Source: a virus. From it: 64,000 nucleotides of DNA. The DNA lies in IMG/VR virus record IMGVR_UViG_3300025770_000008, positions 78,975 through 142,974 of that record; one strand, given 5' to 3'. Every line of letters starts with the position of its first letter. The first letter of the stretch is position 1. The notes under the pieces are model-generated. The model did no database searches and was not told where the DNA came from. It saw only the letters and a list, made by a program, of their open reading frames with translations. Made by a program: the position numbers and the translations under genes. This document shows, in pieces, positions 17,398 through 27,222 of the stretch.

Positions 17398-20300
17398 TAG
17401 TACGGGCTCTTGGAGCCTGAGTCGGGCTTACCGAACTCAGCTGTGTACGCAATGCCGGGAGCCGGGTGGACCCCATGGATGTCCGACTTCCAACCCTCGT
17501 TCGCCGCGCGGGTGAAGGTCTCCTTGAGCTTCCGGTACTGCAGTCGAGCAATCCAGTCCGTGGTCTGGTCCAGGGCCAGGGTCTCGACGCCGCGGAGAAC
17601 GGGGACGACCTTGACGGTCTCCTTCCCCTTGTTGGCTCGGTTGAGGGCGTTCACCTTCGTCAAACTCACGTAGTCATTACGGATGATGCCCTCCTCGTCG
17701 CCCACTTCACCGGGGTCTTCTACAACACCCAAGTTCGTAAGCGCGCGGACGACGACCTCGACGTTTCGCTTCTTGACCCCCGCCTCCGCATACACCCCGT
17801 GGACCTCGTCGGTCAGGTAACGCTGCACCCGGTCCAGGTTGGTCAGCGTCAATAGCTCTCGGGGGTCAACCGGCCCCGAGCTGAGGGCATCACCCTTCTT
17901 GACCGTAGCGCCCACCTTGAACTGGAGTGTCCGACCGTGCGGTATGTAGTGCTCCTCGCCGCCGACAGTGATGTCGTAACCGCCCACCGCGCTCTTCGCT
18001 ATCTTGCCCACGCGCCCGGGGACCTGAGCCAACGTGGCCTTCCCCGGCAGGGTCTGAGGAATCTTCAAGAGCTGCTTCACGCGTTCGATGCCACCCACCA
18101 CAGAGCTACCGCCCGCACCGGAAGCGCCGCCTGTGTGGAACACCCGCATACTCAGCTGCGTACCGACCTCACCGATAGCCTGACCAGCGATGACCCCGAT
18201 GTTTGTCCCGAGCGCAACGGGGCCACCCCCGTCCATAGCGCCGTAGCACTTCGCGCACATCCCCTGGTGGGACTCACACTTCGTCGGCGACCGGACAACC
18301 AGACCGTCCACACGCGCGGCCTTGAGACTTGTAACCATCTGCGGCGTGATGAGACTTCCTGCCCGGAACGACTGCCCCTTCGCCTTGACTCCCTTGACGA
18401 GAACGCGGTCTACAAGGTCGCTGTCCCCAATCTTCATGTGGATGCCCGTGGTCGTTCCGCAGTCCTCGACGGTGATGACCTGTGGGATGGCCGTGTTCAC
18501 AATCTGCTTGGAGAGCGCTCCCGGCTCACTCACGGACTGCACCTTCTCGATAAGCCCCTTCCGCGCACCGGACGACGCCGTCCAGTAGCCCGCGGTGGAG
18601 AGCCCTTCTGCGTAGGACTTAGTCACAGGAACAGGGATGATACGTCCGTCCGCGTTCTCCATCAGGAGGGGCGCGATGATGAGCTGCTGGAGCTGGGACC
18701 AGCCCGGCTTCACGCCCGCCTTGTACATGGTGTACAGCCGGTTCCCAGTAGCCTGCAGGTACTTCTCCGCGTCGTTTTTGATGTCAGCCGTCGCCTTTTG
18801 GTACAGCGCGACAACCTTGCCGTCCTGCTCTTTCCGTGTGCCGCCCGCCCCGCGGACCACCTTCTCGCGTGCCTGCGCGACCTTCAGGTGCTTATCCCGA
18901 ATCGTGCTCAGGGTATTGAAGTCGTCAGAATCAAAACTGAACCCGCTGCTGTAGGCGAACCCGAAGCCGAGGTCCTTCAGCTTGTCTACAGAGTTAGCGA
19001 ACTGCGCAGGATGGTCGGTGGCTAGGTCCCGCAGCACACCTTGGAGGCTCTTATTATTCAGGGTGAAGTCCGCATCCTCCAGCAGTTCCGCGGTTCGCAG
19101 ACTCGCAGGAAGGGCACCCGCAATCTTCAATCGCCCGGCGGTGGTCTTCTTCCCGTCCACTGTGACCACATCGGTCATGGCGATGTCGCCCTTGTTGGCC
19201 GCGTCGATGGCGTCCTTGTTGCTCGCGAACTTCTCCCGGGAGCGCTTCCCGAACTGCGTGAGCATGAACAGCCCCAGCTGCCCCTCCAGCGAGGGTTGGT
19301 ACATGACCTTCCCGGTCGAGGGGTTGAAGAGGTTCTTGCTGGGCATCATCTTGTACGCCTCGTCGACCGCGCCCTGCGAGATAGGCACGAACACCCCCAT
19401 CGCGTCCCCGTCGAAGTCAGCGTTGAAGCCCCCCACCACCAACGGGTGGATATGGATGGCCTTCTCGTCGTCGATGATGCGCGCCTTGAACGCCATGATG
19501 CCGAACTTGTGCAGCACCGGGTCTCGCTTGAAGAGGACCGGGCGCTTGGAGGCCACGACCGCGAGCGCCTTGTTCGCCAGCGACGTGTCCTTCTCGATTT
19601 CTTCCCGCGCCTGGAGAGGTGTGTAGCCCATGGCCACCATCTCCTTGACGACGAAGGGCCGGAAGATTTTCATCGCCCCCTTCTTCGGGAGGCCCATCTC
19701 GTCCAGGTGCAGGCTCATATCCGGGACGATGACCGACCGCATGGTCAGGTCCTGCTTGCGGTCGAGGATGGCCTTGTGGAAGTAGCTCTCCTTGGGCGAG
19801 GTGCGCCCTGAGAGGATGTTGAGGATGCCAGGGGGCCTGGGCTGCCCATCAGTCGTCAAACCCTGGTCAGAGGCCGTGGCGGTACCCATGAGTGCTTCGA
19901 CGGCGCTGTACAGTTCAGTGCGGAGCTTGAACAGCTCCGCGTCCGGCAGAACCCCTTTGGCTGCCTTCAGCTGGTCACTCAGCAACGAGACATCCCGGTA
20001 GAGCAGGTTGAGTCCGTCCACGTTGAGGTCACCCGCCTCCATCACAGAAATGGGGCGGAACTGCGGCGGAACGACCGGAAGGTTCTCCAGGACGTACGCC
20101 TCTCTAGCTGACAGCCCCGTCTTGTTGAGCATCAGGAGGTACTTGATTCTCTTGTTGACCTTGTCGAGGCTGCTGCGGCGAGCGGTCTTGATTTCTTCCT
20201 TGGCCGCGGTCAGCTCCTTGTCGACTTCGATGCCGGACAGTGCCGCTGCAAGGGCAGCGGGCCCGGTAGCCCCGCCCTCCTCTGTGACCTTGCCATCCTT

Positions 20301-23300
20301 GTCCAGCGAGACCTTCCCCGCGAGGATGCCGTCGTACTGCTTACCAGTGAGCCCGAGCAGCGACCGAATACCCTTCTCAAAGAGGGGGTTGGGCATGGAC
20401 TCAGCCAGGACCAAGTGGCTCCAGTTCTTCCCGCCAACGCCGCCTGTGATTTCCTCATCGAAGAGGCCGCCCTTCTCCGGGCGCAGGTCCTTACCACGGA
20501 CCACCTTGCCGCCGTCCTCCAACGCACCGGACGACATCTCAGTAATCTGCTTGTCGGTCATGGGGAGCACGACAAGCTCGTTGCCGTGCTTCTCGACGTT
20601 GACTCCGAGCCCGTTGAGGTACCCGAGAAACTTCTCGTACGCAAACGACGGGCGGGGCGCGGGAAGCATCTGCCCTGTCTGAATGGCCGTCCAGATTTCG
20701 TCCTGGGACCGGTCTGAGTTCCCAACCAGGAAGCCGCGAACGAAGTACCTGTGCGTATCCTCCACCTCCAAATTGAACAAGTACTTCCCCCGCCATTCCG
20801 GCAGGTCTCCCAAGCACCCAGCAGGCTCAACTGCGTCAACCGGGGTCTCCACCAATCCCGGGGCACCAGGAGCAGAAAACTCAACCAGCTTCTGCCCAAT
20901 AGGGGCCACCACATCGCAGGTCTTGTAAGACAAACTAGGGTGAAGGTACGGACCCAGCTTGCTCAAGAAGTGCTCTGCGGCCACTCCGTGCTTCTTGAGG
21001 TGGTCGACGTTGTCGTTGAAGTGCACCTCCGTCAGCCGCTCGATAGCCGCGATGGCAGACTTCCGCTCATCCGAGTTCATCGAGTAGACCGCAAGACCCG
21101 CCTGCACACCGCCGCCATTACTCAGCGAACGATACCCACAGCCATCGTCCTGGAACCAAATTGCCAATGACCTCAACGTCAGCAGGTCCCACACCTCCTG
21201 TGGGAAGCGCCTCTCCCCAGAGGCATAAAACTGACGATGCAATTTCAGGAACTCAGGCGTAGCGAAGCTGGACCACTCCACCATCTGCTGCCCACAGCTG
21301 AAGCCTTGGTACCCCGCGGTGTATTCCCGCAGCTCTCGGTGCGTGAACGAACTCAGTGCATCCGCCTTGAACTGGAGATACTCCCGCTGCTTCACCGAAT
21401 GGCGTTCCTGGAAGTAAGGAAACCGCGAAGTCTCCTTCTGCGCCATGTAACCATCCCCCAGGAGTGAGCCCAGCAGAAGGTCATGCTGGCCCTCCGAAAG
21501 CTCGTTTCCCCAGGTGAGTATGGCATCCACCCCAGGGCGGAGGTCTTTCGCCCACACCTTCTCCAGCTGCCCCTCGCGCCGAACGTAGAACTGGTGCTCC
21601 TCGGTACAGAGAACCGTCCCTTTCACGAAGGCAAACTCGCCGCTCCGCCTGCGGTGCGCCGTAACACGCACAAGCCGGTCCTGCTCCCCGTTACGCCTCC
21701 AGTAATTCTTGATGGGCCGGTAGCACAGCCCTTCTTCGTCCGACCACGTCAGCACCTTGACCGGGAGGCGATTGGTGACAATCTTTCCAATCTCGATTTC
21801 GCCTTGGTCGGTCAGCACCTTCTCGTGATACGGGAAGCACTTCCACGACAGAGCGTCGCGGATGTTGTTGACCGCGCCGTGGGCAATCATCGCGTAGAGG
21901 CCCAGCTCGCCGTACCGCTGAGCGCCGTCGTTACCACCGTAGGTACCTCGCGGCACCATGTTGGCGTTGTAAGCATGCCCGTAGCCGTGCGCGCGGGCAG
22001 ACAGCTTCTTGTCGACTTGGTGTTCCTGCTTGAGGATGTACTGGTGCCCCGTCATGACTGGGCCCAGGCTCTTCCCCGTCTCCGGGTCGAACAGCTCCGT
22101 CGTCTCCGACAGGCCCTTCTTCTCCAGGATTTGGTCAATGAGCCCCTTGTAACCGGTCTCGTACTCGTAGGGTTCAATCCAGATGCGCTTCGAGCCCTTC
22201 CCGGACTTGATTGTCCGGTAGTGCCCCTTGACCTGGACGATCTTGGTGGACACGTCGCCCACGCTGATGCGGTGCCCCTCGTCGCCATCGAAGTTCGAGA
22301 CCGCGTAGGGCTTCCCGTCCTCGACCGCTGCGAGCGTGATGGCGTTCTCCAGGACCTGCCCAGGATTGATGCGCCCAGGAACACCCGAGGGGTTCAGCAC
22401 AATCTCCAGCGGGGCACCATCGCCATCCCGGGGCATCTCCTCGTCCGGGAGGATGGCAACCACGACGCCTTTGTTCCCATGGCGTGAGGTCAGCTTGTCG
22501 CCGATGTCGGCCTCTTCTGCCGTCTTGACGTAAGCGACGACCTCTTTGCCGTTACGCACGACCTCCGTGACCACACCCGTGTACGGCTTGTTCCACGTGA
22601 GCGAGCGGTCCCTGTAGGGCTTGGCCAAGCTCTTGTGGATGCCCTTGAGCATGATTTGCTCTGCCGAAGGGTCCGCCTCCTTGAGCACTGTGGCAATCAC
22701 GTCACCAGGGCGGACGATTTCGCCACGCTTGATGACCCCATCCTCGTCGAGCTTGGCGGCGTTCGCGTCAGAGACAACCCCGGGGAAGTTCGCACGGAAC
22801 TTCTTCAGCCCCATCATCATCCCGGTGTCCAGGTACACACGCGGCTTGTGCAGGTGCTCACTGGTGAGCTTCTTGGCGGCCGTCTCACTAATGGTGATGC
22901 CGTCCTCGTAGTTGAGCCCCTTGTACGCCAGATAGCCCACGCGCAGATTGGTGCCCATCGAGAGGACGCCGCCCTTGGTGAAGCTAGTGTCAGCGATGAC
23001 GTCGTCCTTCTTGACCTCGTCGCCCTTCTGCACCAGGGGCTTGCTGGTAACGAACGCCTTGGAGTCGTTGAGGGGGTAGTTATCGTAGAGCTGGACAACG
23101 TGCTTCTTGCCGTCGTCCCCTGCCACCACAATGCGCTCGGCTTCGACCGACTTCACCGTCCCGGACACCGGGCTGGCGTGTGACTGCATTTGGCCGAGAA
23201 TCTTCTCCCAGGTGTCCCATGCCGGCTGGTCCGAGCCAGAAGCCACCTGAAGAAGGGGCTCCTCGGGGTTCTTCAGCGGAACCGTCTGCTCCATGTGACG

Positions 23301-24833
23301 CGCAGCCATTCCCGCACGGTTCGCTTGGTCAGAGGGCAAGAACGGTATGAGGTTCGCAGTGAATGAGAACATCGCCTTGGGAGATCGCAGAACATAGTCC
23401 ACCTCGTTGGCTTTCACATTGGTGGGGTCACCCTCACCCCCGCGGATGACCGTGATGAGGTCTTTCCGAGGCTTGAAGGTCTTTCCGTCTCCCGTGTCGT
23501 ACTGGTCGGGAAAGGCCAGCGTCTTCCCGTGCAGCTCCGTGGGGGAGACATCCGCCCACTTGCTGTTCTTCACGTCCCACACCTTGATGACCGGCTCGTT
23601 GCCTCGCTTGGAGACACCCAGCGTCAGGTGCGTGGTGATACCACTTCGGGTCCCCTCCGGGCTGTGAAACGGGTCAGTGAAGCCCATCTGGCTAGAGTCC
23701 AGCATCTTGGCAGAATGACTGACCGCGTTCTCCGTGCTGATACCGCCGGTGCCCATCAGGGTGGCTTTGAGGTGCCCGCCAATCATGTCGACCGGGTTCA
23801 GCTGTGAGGGGCGCTGAGACAGGGAGGTCGAGGTGAAGAACGACTTGACCGGGACGTTGAAAACGTCAGGGGTCACAATCTTGCGGATGTCGTCACGGCG
23901 GTCCAGGTTGTTGCGGATCTTCCGCTCCACCCGACGACGCGAGTTCTTGATGCGCTCCGGGAGGTGGTCGGCCACCGTCCACAGCTCCTTGAACCGGAGG
24001 GAGTCACGGTTGTCCACCTCGGCCGTCCCACGAGAAACGCCGAGCAGCTTATTAGCCGCTAATAGCAGCGCCTCGCCGGTGACGGTCGTGAAGCCCTTGC
24101 CCAAGGTGACGCTGGTGGTGTCCGGGCGAAGCTCGGTCGCCGCGAACGACTCACGTACAACATCCTCGACCTCCTCGGGAGTGGTCGCTTCGGACCGGGG
24201 GTTCAGGGTCTTGGCGAGCTTCGCCATCTGCCCTTTGCGCTGAAGGCGTGCGGCGGTCTGGTAGACCTCCGGCCCCCAGGCCGTCTCCATCTCCTCGGCG
24301 CTGATACCCAGTGTCTGAAGAAGGGGCACGAGGGGCGTGTTGGTCGTCCCGTGGGTGGCCAGGAACTGGCGCTTCTTGGGGTCGAAGCTCACACGGAACC
24401 CGCGGCCCTTGCTCAGGTTGAACTGGGTCTCCAGTCCGCCGTTAGCCTTCATACGTGTGTACGCGCCGGCCTTGAGGCGCCACTGGTTGTCTGCTTGGTA
24501 CTCCGTCCCGTCCACGATGAACGAGTACCGGCGGGTGTAGTGCGGCAGATTCAGCAGCCGCACGCCCTTGGTTTTCGACACCACTTTGCCGGAGGCTTTG
24601 TCCACCAGCTCCATGTCCGCGAGGATGGGGACCGCCCATGTCCGATTGCGGACCCTGGCCCGCTTTTGAGCGTGTATGTCGTCGATGTGGACGTTGGGCC
24701 CAGCATAGACGTTTGTAGCGCGCAAGATGCGCGTCCGCCCCTCAATCGGGAGGGTGTCTTTGAGAACCTGGATTGTGCCGTCTTTGAGGGCTTGCATCGC
24801 CCTCTCTGGGTCCAGGGTATGGATATCCGCCAT
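17397..24833 (-). CDS. Fused beta/beta-prime multisubunit-type RNA polymerase, intein-containing
   Basis: 2478-aa precursor, about 2104 aa after splicing, carrying both large subunits of a bacterial-type RNA polymerase in one chain. Beta half: MVPRGTYGGNDGAQRYGELG and DALSWK-SDR match the conserved beta C-terminus (QRFGEMEV, VKSDD). Beta-prime half: LRPEKGGLF, the catalytic Mg-binding NADFDGDAM (about 19400-19424), a trigger-loop/bridge region NIGVIAGQAIGEVGTQLSMR, and the second zinc site CESHQGMCAKC. The N-terminal beta-prime zinc-binding domain is missing: GLFDEEITGG runs straight on without its cysteines. Start at 24833 (MADIHTLD) follows an AGAGG; an ATG 39 nt upstream is possible. The gene lies inside the structural operon. 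A virion-carried or late polymerase is inferred. Confidence 0.93.
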   Translation of the reverse strand: MADIHTLDPERAMQALKDGTIQVLKDTLPIEGRTRILRATNVYAGPNVHIDDIHAQKRARVRNRTWAVPILADMELVDKASGKVVSKTKGVRLLNLPHYTRRYSFIVDGTEYQADNQWRLKAGAYTRMKANGGLETQFNLSKGRGFRVSFDPKKRQFLATHGTTNTPLVPLLQTLGISAEEMETAWGPEVYQTAARLQRKGQMAKLAKTLNPRSEATTPEEVEDVVRESFAATELRPDTTSVTLGKGFTTVTGEALLLAANKLLGVSRGTAEVDNRDSLRFKELWTVADHLPERIKNSRRRVERKIRNNLDRRDDIRKIVTPDVFNVPVKSFFTSTSLSQRPSQLNPVDMIGGHLKATLMGTGGISTENAVSHSAKMLDSSQMGFTDPFHSPEGTRSGITTHLTLGVSKRGNEPVIKVWDVKNSKWADVSPTELHGKTLAFPDQYDTGDGKTFKPRKDLITVIRGGEGDPTNVKANEVDYVLRSPKAMFSFTANLIPFLPSDQANRAGMAARHMEQTVPLKNPEEPLLQVASGSDQPAWDTWEKILGQMQSHASPVSGTVKSVEAERIVVAGDDGKKHVVQLYDNYPLNDSKAFVTSKPLVQKGDEVKKDDVIADTSFTKGGVLSMGTNLRVGYLAYKGLNYEDGITISETAAKKLTSEHLHKPRVYLDTGMMMGLKKFRANFPGVVSDANAAKLDEDGVIKRGEIVRPGDVIATVLKEADPSAEQIMLKGIHKSLAKPYRDRSLTWNKPYTGVVTEVVRNGKEVVAYVKTAEEADIGDKLTSRHGNKGVVVAILPDEEMPRDGDGAPLEIVLNPSGVPGRINPGQVLENAITLAAVEDGKPYAVSNFDGDEGHRISVGDVSTKIVQVKGHYRTIKSGKGSKRIWIEPYEYETGYKGLIDQILEKKGLSETTELFDPETGKSLGPVMTGHQYILKQEHQVDKKLSARAHGYGHAYNANMVPRGTYGGNDGAQRYGELGLYAMIAHGAVNNIRDALSWKCFPYHEKVLTDQGEIEIGKIVTNRLPVKVLTWSDEEGLCYRPIKNYWRRNGEQDRLVRVTAHRRRSGEFAFVKGTVLCTEEHQFYVRREGQLEKVWAKDLRPGVDAILTWGNELSEGQHDLLLGSLLGDGYMAQKETSRFPYFQERHSVKQREYLQFKADALSSFTHRELREYTAGYQGFSCGQQMVEWSSFATPEFLKLHRQFYASGERRFPQEVWDLLTLRSLAIWFQDDGCGYRSLSNGGGVQAGLAVYSMNSDERKSAIAAIERLTEVHFNDNVDHLKKHGVAAEHFLSKLGPYLHPSLSYKTCDVVAPIGQKLVEFSAPGAPGLVETPVDAVEPAGCLGDLPEWRGKYLFNLEVEDTHRYFVRGFLVGNSDRSQDEIWTAIQTGQMLPAPRPSFAYEKFLGYLNGLGVNVEKHGNELVVLPMTDKQITEMSSGALEDGGKVVRGKDLRPEKGGLFDEEITGGVGGKNWSHLVLAESMPNPLFEKGIRSLLGLTGKQYDGILAGKVSLDKDGKVTEEGGATGPAALAAALSGIEVDKELTAAKEEIKTARRSSLDKVNKRIKYLLMLNKTGLSAREAYVLENLPVVPPQFRPISVMEAGDLNVDGLNLLYRDVSLLSDQLKAAKGVLPDAELFKLRTELYSAVEALMGTATASDQGLTTDGQPRPPGILNILSGRTSPKESYFHKAILDRKQDLTMRSVIVPDMSLHLDEMGLPKKGAMKIFRPFVVKEMVAMGYTPLQAREEIEKDTSLANKALAVVASKRPVLFKRDPVLHKFGIMAFKARIIDDEKAIHIHPLVVGGFNADFDGDAMGVFVPISQGAVDEAYKMMPSKNLFNPSTGKVMYQPSLEGQLGLFMLTQFGKRSREKFASNKDAIDAANKGDIAMTDVVTVDGKKTTAGRLKIAGALPASLRTAELLEDADFTLNNKSLQGVLRDLATDHPAQFANSVDKLKDLGFGFAYSSGFSFDSDDFNTLSTIRDKHLKVAQAREKVVRGAGGTRKEQDGKVVALYQKATADIKNDAEKYLQATGNRLYTMYKAGVKPGWSQLQQLIIAPLLMENADGRIIPVPVTKSYAEGLSTAGYWTASSGARKGLIEKVQSVSEPGALSKQIVNTAIPQVITVEDCGTTTGIHMKIGDSDLVDRVLVKGVKAKGQSFRAGSLITPQMVTSLKAARVDGLVVRSPTKCESHQGMCAKCYGAMDGGGPVALGTNIGVIAGQAIGEVGTQLSMRVFHTGGASGAGGSSVVGGIERVKQLLKIPQTLPGKATLAQVPGRVGKIAKSAVGGYDITVGGEEHYIPHGRTLQFKVGATVKKGDALSSGPVDPRELLTLTNLDRVQRYLTDEVHGVYAEAGVKKRNVEVVVRALTNLGVVEDPGEVGDEEGIIRNDYVSLTKVNALNRANKGKETVKVVPVLRGVETLALDQTTDWIARLQYRKLKETFTRAANEGWKSDIHGVHPAPGIAYTAEFGKPDSGSKSPY
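20718..21839 (-). other. Intein in RNA polymerase (Hint plus LAGLIDADG domains)
   Basis: 374 residues between DALSWK and SDRSQDE, at the beta motif corresponding to VKSDD. It begins with Cys1 (CFPYHEKVLTDQGEIEIG) and carries TEEHQFY as the block B-type histidine. LAGLIDADG-like motifs are LLGSLLGDGYM and LAIWFQDDGCGY. The end is HRYFVRGFLVGN, with a canonical terminal Asn followed by +1 Ser. The whole insertion stays in frame with both flanks. Confidence 0.93.
24050..24064 (+). repeat. Dispersed palindrome copy 4 (TATTAGCCGCTAATA)
   Basis: Perfect 7-base arms around one central C. It lies inside the RNA polymerase gene, near its 5-prime end, encoding LLLAANK on the minus strand. Confidence 0.9.
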
Positions 24834-25124
24834 CGGGGAAAAGCCTCTGTTTTGGGGCGTACCTTCGCCCATACTAGCAGCGCACGGCCTGCGCTAAACA
24901 GGTTCTCCTTCTTGGTATAAGAATTACGAACAAGGAAGAATACTCTTCCGACGTTCGCAGTCACTGTGTGAGAGGAGCCCAGTTTTTTATGAAAGCAATC
25001 ACAAACACGTCCACAACGAAGGACCTGGAACGCGGGACCGAAGACGCGCTCACCCCCGTTCAGAAGTAGGGTGAACCCAAAATTCATCCCGCTGAGGCCG
25101 GGGGTAAGCTGTCCGCTTGCCCCG
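24834..25124. other. Divergent intergenic region
   Basis: 291 bp between the leftward RNA polymerase gene and the rightward Cys-rich gene. It holds the rightward promoter described at 24893 and AT-richer sequence (24930-25020) than its surroundings. I saw no second gene and no clear matching promoter pointing left, so leftward transcription may read in from the portal operon. Confidence 0.6.
24893..24921 (+). promoter_or_regulatory. Predicted phage promoter P1
   Basis: GCTAAA (24893-24898), a 17-nt spacer, then TATAAG (24916-24921), followed by AATTACGAAC. The arrangement and the downstream AAnTAnGAAC match the promoters at 49187 and 49795. It points to the small Cys-rich gene at 25125. Confidence 0.6.
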
Positions 25125-25328
25125 ATGCCTTGCTACACCCCCCGGGAGTGTGCTGACTGCCGCTTCTTCGAGAAGCGACGCGCCTGGACGGCCGAGTGGC
25201 TGTGCGGTACGTGTCTGGTCGTCGAGGAGGACACCGCTGAGGTGTACTTCTCAAGCGGGAACTGTGAGGAGTGCGGGGGGTTCAGCCCCGTGCTCTGCGC
25301 AGTGGTGCTTGCCTCCGCGCGTGACTAG
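25125..25328 (+). CDS. Small cysteine-rich protein (possible zinc binder)
   Basis: 67 residues. Three cysteine pairs or clusters: ECADCRFFEK near the start, LCGTCLVV in the middle and NCEECGGFSP near the end, plus a last Cys. The spacing suggests one or two zinc sites. The start is uncertain: ATG at 25125 begins just before the first cysteines, while an in-frame GTG at 25071 would add 18 residues. It is rightward and alone, preceded by promoter P1, and its stop overlaps the convergent portal gene's end by 4 nt. A regulatory or early host-takeover role is possible but unproven. Confidence 0.6.
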   Translation: MPCYTPRECADCRFFEKRRAWTAEWLCGTCLVVEEDTAEVYFSSGNCEECGGFSPVLCAVVLASARD

Positions 25329-27220
25329 GGTCCGCGCGAGGGTAACTGCTCAGGGTTGGGGCGTAGCCGTACGCCCTGACTTTTTAGGTCCCTGAAAACC
25401 AGCTCGTACAGATTCGGGTTGTTGGCCCGCAGCTGCTCCAGCCGGTGATACTGGTCGACCTCTGACATAGCGCTCAACTGCTGGGCGACGGTCCGCGCCG
25501 CTACGGCGAGGTTCTGGCCTCCCGCGCTCTCCACCGGCTGCTGCTCTTGCCCCGGCTGAGCCTGCTGCTCTTGCCCAGGCTGCTGCGGCTGGCCCTGTTG
25601 AGCCTGCTGCCCCGCAGCACCCTGCTGCTCCTGCCCTTGCTGCTGTTGCTGCTCCGGCGTCGCCATGCCGTTCTGGTTCAGAATCTCCTGCTGCTGCACC
25701 TGCGCCTGTGCGCCGTACTTGGCCTGGATAATCTGCGCCTCGCCTTGCGCCGCCGCTTGGTCGACAATCTGCTGGCGCGATACACGCGCCTGGACCGACC
25801 GCTCGGTCTTGAGCAGCGTCTGCTCCCGGTCGTAGTCGAAGTCCCGAGACTGTAGCAACGACCGCTGCGAGATGAGCCCACCCTGCGACAGCTGCAGGTC
25901 GTACGACGCGCGCTGGATGTCGTCCGCCATCTTGAACGGGCGGAACCTCATCCCAATAGGCGTTTTGTCACACCCACCGGCAATGGCATCCCGGATGAAG
26001 TGAACCAACCGCAGCATGTCTTGACGGTTGCCAAGGAACTCGTTCTCAAGCGCCTTGAGGTTCACGCTCGCGCCGCTGTACTGGGCCTCCCCGTAGAAGA
26101 ACGAGGTGGGCACACCCATGCCCGCTACGATTTGGTCGAAGTAGACCCGCAGCTCCTGGTGGAGCAGCATGGCCCGGCCCTGCCCACCGATGAGCTGGTA
26201 GCCGAGCGGGAACCCGAGGACCGGGATGTGGTTGGGGTCCTGGCGCCACTTGGTGACCTGAAGCTCGACCTCCTTCTGCCAGCTCTTCAGGTTGACCTGG
26301 GAGTAGAAGTTGTTGCCGTCTCCGGTGACCTGCGGGTAGAGCACACGCATGGGGACGATGTGCTCCATGCACACCGCTTCCTGGCTCTTCCGCAGGACCT
26401 GCGTGAAGAAGATGTCCTTCAGGACCGGCAGGACAAGCGGGGCGCCCCAGCCCTGGTCCCCCGGGTTCGTGCTGATGGACGCCCTCCGCGAGTGGAAGAT
26501 TTTGTCCGACTCGATGAGGATGGCCTTCTTTTTACGTATCGCGTCGATGAACGTCTGGGGGACGTTCTGCACCACGTCAGGAATGCCAAGAGTAATCTGG
26601 TTCCGCAGATACTGGGGCATCCGGTAGAAGTACCGGGAACGCCCAGTTATCTCGTTGTACTCGATCTCGATTACCCGCGGGTTCCACCGGACCAGCCGCA
26701 CCGCTTCGAGGTTCTTCTGGTACTCGTCGTGTACCTTCGCCTCGTGCTGGGTATCGCACTCCTGGCAGTGCAGCATGAACTTCGTGTCGCGCCACTGGTA
26801 CTTAGCTTTGGACGCCTCGACCGCGTGCTGGCACTGACGACACGTCAGCTTCTTCACGAACGGGAATGAGACCGTACAGAACGAGTTGCCGAACGTGTAC
26901 CTGTCCAGGTTCTGCTCGACCAGGAACTGGCGGATGCGCAGCTTGGTCTCGAACAGGTCCCGCCACTCTTCGACCAGCCCCTCGTTCCCCTCGTCGAACA
27001 TGATGTCCGTGATGGGGTACGCCGCGAGGCGACTCGTCACCGTCGAGATGATGGGGTTGGTACGCTGGTAGTAGGCACACCACTCGAACGTCTCCCGGAT
27101 AGTCGACGGGAGGTAGTTCTCAGCGATGTCGAAGAACGGTGACGGGTAGAACGCCTCAGGCCGCCCCACTGACGAGGCGCGGGCCTGCCTACCGGCCGAA
27201 GGGGCTGTAATGACGGACAT
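25325..27220 (-). CDS. Portal protein with inserted zinc ribbon
   Basis: 631 residues. Portal-like layout: the N-terminal IRETFEWCAYYQRTNPIIST, central RYFYRMPQYLRNQITLGIP, and the region YFDQIVAGMGVPTSFFYGEA followed by ASVNLKALENEF, which is typical of portal stem/wing regions. An insertion at residues 127-155 carries CxxC and CxxC 22 residues apart, a probable zinc ribbon. The C-terminal 130 residues are Gln/Gly-rich and disordered (GQEQQGAAGQQAQQGQPQQP). Portals form the dodecameric DNA channel at one capsid vertex and dock the terminase. Here the two genes lie 18 kb apart. Confidence 0.8.
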   Translation of the reverse strand: MSVITAPSAGRQARASSVGRPEAFYPSPFFDIAENYLPSTIRETFEWCAYYQRTNPIISTVTSRLAAYPITDIMFDEGNEGLVEEWRDLFETKLRIRQFLVEQNLDRYTFGNSFCTVSFPFVKKLTCRQCQHAVEASKAKYQWRDTKFMLHCQECDTQHEAKVHDEYQKNLEAVRLVRWNPRVIEIEYNEITGRSRYFYRMPQYLRNQITLGIPDVVQNVPQTFIDAIRKKKAILIESDKIFHSRRASISTNPGDQGWGAPLVLPVLKDIFFTQVLRKSQEAVCMEHIVPMRVLYPQVTGDGNNFYSQVNLKSWQKEVELQVTKWRQDPNHIPVLGFPLGYQLIGGQGRAMLLHQELRVYFDQIVAGMGVPTSFFYGEAQYSGASVNLKALENEFLGNRQDMLRLVHFIRDAIAGGCDKTPIGMRFRPFKMADDIQRASYDLQLSQGGLISQRSLLQSRDFDYDREQTLLKTERSVQARVSRQQIVDQAAAQGEAQIIQAKYGAQAQVQQQEILNQNGMATPEQQQQQGQEQQGAAGQQAQQGQPQQPGQEQQAQPGQEQQPVESAGGQNLAVAARTVAQQLSAMSEVDQYHRLEQLRANNPNLYELVFRDLKSQGVRLRPNPEQLPSRGP

Positions 27221-27222
27221 GC

